Source: Bradyrhizobium canariense (GTDB lineage: Bacteria; Pseudomonadota; Alphaproteobacteria; Rhizobiales; Xanthobacteraceae). Taken from it: a DNA stretch of 64,000 nt. Shown one piece after another: positions 58,702-64,000 of this stretch (its first letter is position 1; each line of letters opens with the position of its first letter). The stretch is taken from assembly GCF_019402665.1 (NCBI RefSeq), contig NZ_VSST01000021.1:1-64000 (forward strand), written 5' to 3'. The notes under the pieces were generated by a model that was not told the DNA's origin, searched no databases, and saw nothing but the letters and a program-made list of their open reading frames with translations. Both the position numbers and the translations under genes were made by a program.

Positions 58702-59589
58702 TTAGCTGCTCCGCAATTGGAGTTCGACGCGGTTCAGATGCGCGGCAAGCCGCTCATCGTTTCCAAGAGCGACGCGGCGAATCCCGGCGTTATCACGCGG
58801 CTGGTCGCCAATGAGCGCGCGCGGCGCCGGCACCGCGCGCACCGTGTTCCGCAAGCGGCCAATTCCCGTGACCTCAACTTCGACCACATCGCCATCTGCC
58901 ATGGGACGGGAGTTTGCCGGTGTACCGGTGAGGATGATGTCACCAGGTTCGAGCGTGATGTATCTGGCCAGATCGGCAATCAGATAATCGATGCCGAAGA
59001 TCATCTCCTCGATCGCGCATTCCTGCACCAGCGCGCCATTCAGATAGCTGCGCAAAATGGCAGTGCGAACGTCCTGCCCCCAAACTATACCCGGGCCCAC
59101 CGGGCAAAAGCCGTCGACACCCTTTGCCCGCAATAAGCCGCCCATATCCGCGTCGCGCAGGTCGTGCAGGCTGACATCGTTTGCGACCGAGAATCCGGCC
59201 AGACCCTGCCATACCTCGTCCGGCGTAACGTTGCGCATAGAACGACCGATGATCGCGGCCAACTCCCCCTCATAGTTCAGGAACTTGGAGCCCGCCGGCA
59301 GGATAAGCTCACCACCATGATGGTTGAGCGCAGATACCGGCTTTTGAAAGAACGTCGGCACTTTCGGAGGGGCGCCCTCCCCTGCAATTTCGTAGATCCG
59401 CGATCCGTAGTTGGTATGGACACAGATGATCTTGCTGGGCCGGGACGGTGCCAGGTGTTGAACCTGTTCAAGCCCGACCGAGCGGCCGTCATCCAGCATC
59501 AGCCCGCCGTCGACCGGCGTGGCCCATTGCGCGCTCCCGGCGTGGAGCACTCGCCGTCGTTCGCGCCGCTCGCCTTCGAGAACGCTCAT
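58702..59589 (-). CDS. Fumarylacetoacetate hydrolase-family protein (second)
   Basis: The 295-residue protein has the FAH fold with SKIICVHTNYGSRIYEI, metal ligands in NYEGELAAIIG and VANDVSLHDLRDADMGGLLR, and PGDIILTGTPANSRPMADGD, the usual late motif of 2-hydroxyhepta-2,4-diene-1,7-dioate isomerase-like enzymes. It overlaps the stop of the large molybdenum subunit gene by four bases. It is not closely similar to the other FAH gene at 54861, so the two probably act on different intermediates. Confidence 0.9.
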   Translation of the reverse strand: MSVLEGERRERRRVLHAGSAQWATPVDGGLMLDDGRSVGLEQVQHLAPSRPSKIICVHTNYGSRIYEIAGEGAPPKVPTFFQKPVSALNHHGGELILPAGSKFLNYEGELAAIIGRSMRNVTPDEVWQGLAGFSVANDVSLHDLRDADMGGLLRAKGVDGFCPVGPGIVWGQDVRTAILRSYLNGALVQECAIEEMIFGIDYLIADLARYITLEPGDIILTGTPANSRPMADGDVVEVEVTGIGRLRNTVRAVPAPRALIGDQPRDNAGIRRVALGNDERLAAHLNRVELQLRSS

Positions 59590-61925
59590 TTGCCGTTTTC
59601 CTTCGCGACGCTGCGGATGGCCTTCCAGACCCGGTCGCTTGTCGCTGGCATATCGAGTTGCCGCACGCCAACCGGCTCTAGGGCGTTCATCACAGCATTC
59701 ATGATCGACGGCAGCGATCCCACGCAGCCGGCTTCGCCGGCTCCCTTTGCCCCGAGCGGGTTCAGTTTTGTCGGCACTGGATTGCTCTTGACCGTGATAT
59801 GACTGAAGACGTCCGCCCGCGGCATCGCGTAGTCCATGAAGCTCGCGGTGACCAATTGACCGGTATCGTCGTAGACGACGCGTTCCATCAGGATCTGTCC
59901 GAGCCCCTGTGCGATGCCGCCAACGATCTGACCTTTGAGTGTCAGCGGATTGATGACTGTTCCGACGTCGTCGACGATCACATAGTTGACGACTGCGACA
60001 TCCCCGGTCTCGGGATCAACCTCCACCTCGCACACGTGGCATCCGTTCGGATAGGTATCCTTGGACGGCGCATAGGTCGCAGATTCATACAATCCGCCGT
60101 CAAATCCCAGGGGCAGCCGCGCCGGCACGAAGGCAGCGGCAGCGACCTGTTTCAGCGATACAGCCCGGTCGGTGCCGGCCACCAGGAAGCGACCGTGTGC
60201 GAACTCGATATCCGTTGCCGCAGACTCGAGCATATGGCCGGCGATGCGCCTGCCCTTCTCGATGATCTTCTCCGCCGCCAGATAGATCGCGGAGCCGCCG
60301 ACGACTGTCGAGCGAGAGCCGTTGGTGCCCATGCCGAACGCCACCTGATCGGTATCGCCATCGGTAAAGTGCACATCACCCGGATCGAGGCCCAGACGTT
60401 CATGCAGAATCTGCTTGAAGGTTGTTTCGTGCCCTTGACCCTGATTTTTTGTACCCATCAACAATTGGACACTTCCACTCGTGTCGAAGCGGATTTCGGC
60501 GAATTCAGATTGGGCGGGACTCGCGGCCTGTTCGATCGCATTGGCCACACTGATACCGCGCAGCATTCCCCGTGCGCGCGATTGCTCGCGTCTGGCCGGA
60601 AAGCCGGCGTAATCCGCCGCTGCAAGCGCCATATCCATGTTTGCTAAGAAATCACCGCAATCGTAGTAGCAGCCTAGCGCATTCTGATACGGCATCGCGT
60701 TTGCGGGAATCATATTCCGCCGCCGCAACTCCAGCGGATCGACGTTCAACTCCCGTGCAGTATCGTCGATCAGGCGCTCAATCAGGTAGATAGCCTCGGG
60801 CCGCCCGGCCCCGCGATATGGCGCGGTCGGGCTGGTATTGGAAAGGACACCCGTGACCAGCGCATATGCAGACGGAATGTCGTAGACGCCGACCGCCGTG
60901 CCGATCATCATCGAGGGCACCAGCAAATTGCGATCCGATCCGACATACGCACCAATGTTACCGATCAGATGCAGCCGCAATCCGACAAATTTGTTGTCGC
61001 CATCCAACCCGAGCTCGATCTCGCCAACGCTGTCGCGGCCATGCTCGTCGGCCAGCACCGCCTCCGAACGCTCGCAGGTCCATTTGACAGGCCGCTGCAG
61101 TTTGCGTGCCGCCCAAAGCACCAGGCGATGTTCGACGTACTGCCATCCCTTGCTACCGAAAGCTCCGCCGATGTCGCCGCTGACCACCCGCATCTTGCTC
61201 TCGGGAATCCGAAAGACCGTGCTGCACAGCATGTTTCGCACCCGGTGAGGATACTGGCAGTCGGTGTAAAGCGTGTATCGCTCATCACCTTCGTCGTAGA
61301 CGCCGAGTGCTCCGCGCGTTTCCATGTACTGCGCATGGACCCGAGTGATCACATAGCGCCGCTTGATGGTGCGTACGGCGCGCGCGAACGCCGCCTCTGT
61401 GGCGGACTTGTTACCCTTCTCGACAATGTTGGAAATATTGTCCGGGCACTCATCCCAAACCGGCGCCGCACCAGAGCTGGCAGCCGCCGCGGTATCCGTA
61501 ACCGCCGACCGCGGCTCGTAATCGATGGCAATCAGTTCTGCGGCGTCTTTGGCTTCGGCAAGGCTATCGGCAACGACAAAAGCGACGGGATCTCCGACAT
61601 AGCGAACCCGGTCCACGACAAGCGCCGGCCGCTGCGGAGCGAACATCGGCGAGCCGTCCGGACGCTTGCGCGGCAGTGTCGCCTTCGGCATTCCAAGGCC
61701 GTCGGCGGCGTAATCCTCTCCCGTATAGACGGCAAGAACACCCGGCGCGGCACGTGCGGCCGCCGTATCGATCGAAACTATTCGTGCGTGAGCGTGCGGC
61801 GACCGCAGCACCACGCCATACGACTGCCCCGGCAAATTGCGGTCATCCTGGAATCGACCGCGGCCCCGGAGCAAACGGGAATCTTCGAACCGGGGGACAG
61901 ATTGCCCAATGCCATATCGCTTCAT
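59586..61925 (-). CDS. Molybdenum hydroxylase large subunit (form-II CoxL/xanthine dehydrogenase family)
   Basis: The 779-residue protein has the aldehyde oxidase/xanthine dehydrogenase molybdopterin domains: GIGQSVPRFEDSRLLRGRGR, VVSGDIGGAFGSKGWQYVEH, NQGQGHETTFKQILHERLGL and the active-site glutamate segment GAKGAGEAGCVG. The loop reads PYRGAGRPEA, the form-II signature, and lacks the AYxCSFR of true CO dehydrogenase. It therefore more likely hydroxylates an aromatic or heterocyclic carbon or an aldehyde than CO. It begins the run of hydroxylase genes, with twin AATCGATT palindromes just upstream. Confidence 0.93.
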   Translation of the reverse strand: MKRYGIGQSVPRFEDSRLLRGRGRFQDDRNLPGQSYGVVLRSPHAHARIVSIDTAAARAAPGVLAVYTGEDYAADGLGMPKATLPRKRPDGSPMFAPQRPALVVDRVRYVGDPVAFVVADSLAEAKDAAELIAIDYEPRSAVTDTAAAASSGAAPVWDECPDNISNIVEKGNKSATEAAFARAVRTIKRRYVITRVHAQYMETRGALGVYDEGDERYTLYTDCQYPHRVRNMLCSTVFRIPESKMRVVSGDIGGAFGSKGWQYVEHRLVLWAARKLQRPVKWTCERSEAVLADEHGRDSVGEIELGLDGDNKFVGLRLHLIGNIGAYVGSDRNLLVPSMMIGTAVGVYDIPSAYALVTGVLSNTSPTAPYRGAGRPEAIYLIERLIDDTARELNVDPLELRRRNMIPANAMPYQNALGCYYDCGDFLANMDMALAAADYAGFPARREQSRARGMLRGISVANAIEQAASPAQSEFAEIRFDTSGSVQLLMGTKNQGQGHETTFKQILHERLGLDPGDVHFTDGDTDQVAFGMGTNGSRSTVVGGSAIYLAAEKIIEKGRRIAGHMLESAATDIEFAHGRFLVAGTDRAVSLKQVAAAAFVPARLPLGFDGGLYESATYAPSKDTYPNGCHVCEVEVDPETGDVAVVNYVIVDDVGTVINPLTLKGQIVGGIAQGLGQILMERVVYDDTGQLVTASFMDYAMPRADVFSHITVKSNPVPTKLNPLGAKGAGEAGCVGSLPSIMNAVMNALEPVGVRQLDMPATSDRVWKAIRSVAKENGK

Positions 61926-61978
61926 CCGAGACGCTCCATTGAAGCGAGTAAATCATGGGCCATGGAAAATTGCAACAG

Positions 61979-62017
61979 AAAATCGATTTTTCTCCAGTTT
62001 GTCGAACATAATCGATT
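61979..62017. promoter_or_regulatory. Twin AATCGATT palindromes upstream of the hydroxylase large-subunit gene
   Basis: AAAATCGATTTT (61979-61990) is a perfect 12-bp palindrome; AATCGATT (62010-62017) is a second. Their centres are 29 bases apart, near three helical turns. They fill the only gap (92 bases) between livF and the large-subunit gene, so they may be operators of an internal promoter. Confidence 0.5.
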
Positions 62018-62752
62018 TTATATTCCGGCTGACGCCTTGCCCAGATACGCAGCCGCCAGCCGCTCGTCGTTCAGAAAGGTCTGCCATTCTGTACCGGCAG
62101 CTTCGTGGACGATGCGACCGAGGGCCATGACATAGGCCCTATCCGTGATCTCCACCGCCACGCCGACGTTCTGCTCGATGAGGAGAATGCCCATGCCCTC
62201 CGACCGCAAGCCGCGCAGCACGTGGAGAATCTCCTTGACGATCTTGGGGGCCAAACCGGTGGAGGGCTCGTCAAGGATCAGTAGATCGGGCTGCAGCAGC
62301 AGGGCTCGCGCAATTGCGACCATTTGCTGCTGGCCGCCGCTGAGTAGCTCGATGCGAGTCCGTCTCCGCTCCGCAATCAGCGGAAACAGTTCGCAGATTC
62401 GTTGCCAGGTGAACTGCAGATTGGCGCTCCGGTAAGCTCGTCCGTGCTCCTCGGCCAAGCGCAGATTCTCTTGCACCGTCATTTCACCGAACAACCGGCG
62501 GTTTTCCAGCACCACAGCAATGCCGTGCCGCCCGCGCCGGTGCGCGGCATCCGAGGTCAGGTCCACGTCATCCTTTATAACCCGTCCTTGCGTCACCGGG
62601 CCGAGGCCACAAACCGCGTTCACCAGGGTTGTCTTCCCGGCTCCATTGGCGCCGACGATAGCGACCGCCTCGCCTTTACCTACGTGCATGGACACGCCAT
62701 GAAGAACGCGCAGCTGCCCGTACCCCGCCGTCAGTTCCTTGATTGCCAGCAC
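62018..62752 (-). CDS. livF: Branched-chain amino acid-type ABC ATPase LivF
   Basis: This 244-residue ATPase has Walker A GANGAGKTT, VVLENRRLFGEMTVQENLRL, signature LSGGQQQMV, Walker B LLILDEPSTGL and IEQNVGVAVE. It starts at GTG 62752, two bases after the livG stop. A longer reading lies inside livG. It is the third Liv-type ATPase set in the window and, unlike the other two, is unfused. Confidence 0.92.
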   Translation of the reverse strand: MLAIKELTAGYGQLRVLHGVSMHVGKGEAVAIVGANGAGKTTLVNAVCGLGPVTQGRVIKDDVDLTSDAAHRRGRHGIAVVLENRRLFGEMTVQENLRLAEEHGRAYRSANLQFTWQRICELFPLIAERRRTRIELLSGGQQQMVAIARALLLQPDLLILDEPSTGLAPKIVKEILHVLRGLRSEGMGILLIEQNVGVAVEITDRAYVMALGRIVHEAAGTEWQTFLNDERLAAAYLGKASAGI

Positions 62753-62754
62753 CG

Positions 62755-63519
62755 TCAAGCTCCGAGATAAACTTCGCGCACTTGCGTGTTCTTCTGGATC
62801 TCGTCCATTCCTCCACTGGCGATGATCTCGCCGAAATAGAGAACGTGCACGCAATCCGCCACAGTCATGAGCTCCATGTCGTGAGACACCAAGAGGATCG
62901 CGATGCCCTCTGCCCTGAGTTGCTCGATCCAGCGCCGAAGCGACGCGATTTCATTCGTATTGAGACCGGATGACGGCTCATCCAGCATCAACAGCCGCGG
63001 ACGTCCGATGACCGCGCGCGCGATCTCCAACACGCGTCGCTGCCCGGCAGGAAGTCGCAGCGCCAAGTCGTGCCGCAGCTTCTCCATTCCGAACTTCAGG
63101 CACGCTTCCTCAGCCAGTTCGAATATCCGGCGCATATCGGCGCGCGAGCGCGGCAAGCTGAAAATATCTTCGATGACGCCGCTCCGGGTCAGCTTGCAGG
63201 CACCCGCCATGATATTTTCCAACACCGTCATCTGCTCGAAGACTTTCGGCGTCTGGAAAGTGCGGACCAGGCCGGCGCTGCTGCGCGCCTGGATGGATTC
63301 GGCCTGCATGTTGTGGCCATCGTACGCCACCAGGCCGTGTTGGTGCCGGATATAGCCGCTGATGACGTTGAACAGCGTCGTCTTGCCTGAGCCGTTTGGA
63401 CCAATCAATCCGACGATGGATCCGTGCGGCACCGAAAAGTTGACATTCTTCAAGACCGAAAAGCCGCCGAAGCTGTGCCCTACGCTGCGCAGGCTGAGAA
63501 TTTCCGTGTGCCCGCTCAC
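62755..63519 (-). CDS. livG: Branched-chain amino acid-type ABC ATPase LivG
   Basis: The 254-residue ATPase has Walker A GPNGSGKTT, Q-loop RTFQTPKVFEQMTVLENIMA, signature LPAGQRRVLEIARAV, Walker B LLMLDEPSSGLN and VSHDMELMTVADC. LPAGQ replaces LSxGQ but occurs in LivG proteins. It begins at GTG 63519, overlapping the livM stop by four bases. It belongs to an importer whose other parts (LivH, binding protein) must lie beyond the right edge. Confidence 0.92.
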   Translation of the reverse strand: MSGHTEILSLRSVGHSFGGFSVLKNVNFSVPHGSIVGLIGPNGSGKTTLFNVISGYIRHQHGLVAYDGHNMQAESIQARSSAGLVRTFQTPKVFEQMTVLENIMAGACKLTRSGVIEDIFSLPRSRADMRRIFELAEEACLKFGMEKLRHDLALRLPAGQRRVLEIARAVIGRPRLLMLDEPSSGLNTNEIASLRRWIEQLRAEGIAILLVSHDMELMTVADCVHVLYFGEIIASGGMDEIQKNTQVREVYLGA

Positions 63520-64000
63520 GGTCTGGCCCCCTCGGCGCTGCGACGCCAGACTTCAGCGAGCGCTCCCGTCAAGCCGGCCGGCATCAGAACGACCACACCG
63601 ATCAGGGCGACACCGAAAAGAATCTGATGGAGACCACCGAATTGACTGAGCAATTCGGGCACGACGGCAATAAAGAGCGCGCCGACGACCACGCCAATCA
63701 GCGACGTGGCGCCGCCCAGCACCGGGATCAGCAGAAAATTGATGGACTTCTCTATGCCGAAGCTTTGCACGTTGGCGAATCCGCCATAATGCGCAAACAG
63801 ACTGCCGGCAACGCTGCCCAGGAGGGCGCTGAGGATGAAGATGCGTGTGCGTAGCGCGCGCGGGTTTACGGCCAGGCTGATTGCCGCATCCTGAGAATCT
63901 CGCATCGCGCGAAGCGCGAGCCCGGTGCGGCTCCGAATGAGATTGTGCGCGAGCAGCAGGCAGATGGCGACGACGCCGAGCACCAGATAATAGAAGCGCA
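63516..64000 (-). CDS. livM: Branched-chain amino acid-type ABC permease LivM, 3' part
   Basis: The frame is open from the right edge to the stop at 63516 and shows the C-terminal half of a LivM permease: NLIRSRTGLALRAMRDSQDA, VAGSLFAHYGGFANVQSFGI, FLLIPVLGGATSLIGVVVGA. The N-terminal part is outside the window. Four-base overlap with livG shows a single operon. It probably imports the compound oxidised by the molybdenum hydroxylase encoded downstream. Confidence 0.9.
   Translation of the reverse strand, partial: RFYYLVLGVVAICLLLAHNLIRSRTGLALRAMRDSQDAAISLAVNPRALRTRIFILSALLGSVAGSLFAHYGGFANVQSFGIEKSINFLLIPVLGGATSLIGVVVGALFIAVVPELLSQFGGLHQILFGVALIGVVVLMPAGLTGALAEVWRRSAEGARP

Noticed and set aside
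59586..61925. True aerobic CO dehydrogenase large subunit
   Set aside because: The active-site loop reads PYRGAGR (form II), not the AYxCSFR of form I, so CO oxidation is not supported.
1..64000. CRISPR arrays, tRNA or rRNA genes
   Set aside because: No evenly spaced repeats and no cloverleaf or rRNA-like sequence were noticed on reading either strand; a dedicated search was not possible.

Overview
The window is high-GC DNA from an alphaproteobacterium, most likely a Bradyrhizobium or close relative. I infer this from gene style (many Liv-type importers, CoxLMS-type molybdenum hydroxylases, short flagellins, DUF6502/DUF5666 pairs), not from a marker gene. No rRNA, tRNA, CRISPR array or intact insertion sequence was seen.

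Layout. (1) 1-9.7 kb: the start of an OmpR-type response regulator runs off the left edge. A cupin/SDR/thiamine-diphosphate-enzyme operon follows on the minus strand. It is divergent from an IclR regulator and a branched-chain-type importer (binding protein, LivH, and one polypeptide fusing LivM, LivG and LivF). The promoter of the binding-protein gene carries a 20-bp palindrome over its -35 box. (2) 9.9-22 kb: a DUF6502/DUF5666 pair, then a polysaccharide assembly/export cluster. The cluster holds a 53-codon membrane peptide, a glycosyltransferase fused to an ABC-2 export permease, its ATPase, a second glycosyltransferase and an O-antigen ligase/polymerase-like protein. Three minus-strand genes follow: formyltransferase-like, glycosyltransferase-like, and a large HAD protein. 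(3) 22.5-32.6 kb: an ECF sigma factor followed by a flagellar set made only of axial proteins and their chaperones: flagellin, FliD, FliS, FlgD, FlgE, FlgN-like, FlgK, FlgL. There are no basal-body, export or motor genes. Several strong inverted repeats punctuate it. (4) 32.9-64 kb: a catabolic region that begins at a truncated sulfatase remnant and contains further decayed genes (ester cyclase, nitroreductase, a possible metallo-hydrolase fragment).

The catabolic region has two halves. The left half (33-53 kb) encodes an FAD-linked 2-hydroxyacid oxidase, a fused indolepyruvate ferredoxin oxidoreductase, an alpha/beta hydrolase, an amidase and a Liv importer with a LivM-LivG fusion. It also has a flavin reductase, a Crp/Fnr regulator, an acyl-CoA-dehydrogenase-fold monooxygenase, two RidA proteins, a GntR regulator and a polar amino acid importer. 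The enzyme classes resemble the Rut pyrimidine pathway (flavin reductase, monooxygenase, amidohydrolase, RidA, alpha/beta hydrolase) or part of indole-acetate catabolism; the substrate is not known. Two divergent promoter regions here share a TGTAT-N6-ATACA palindrome with Crp/Fnr spacing. The right half (53-64 kb) is a long minus-strand operon-like run: LivM, LivG, LivF, a form-II molybdenum hydroxylase (large, 2Fe-2S and FAD subunits), two fumarylacetoacetate-hydrolase-family proteins, an SDR, an NTF2-like protein and a CoxG-like protein. WrbA and a second SnoaL-like protein lie beyond. A plausible reading is import and oxidation of an aromatic or heteroaromatic acid.
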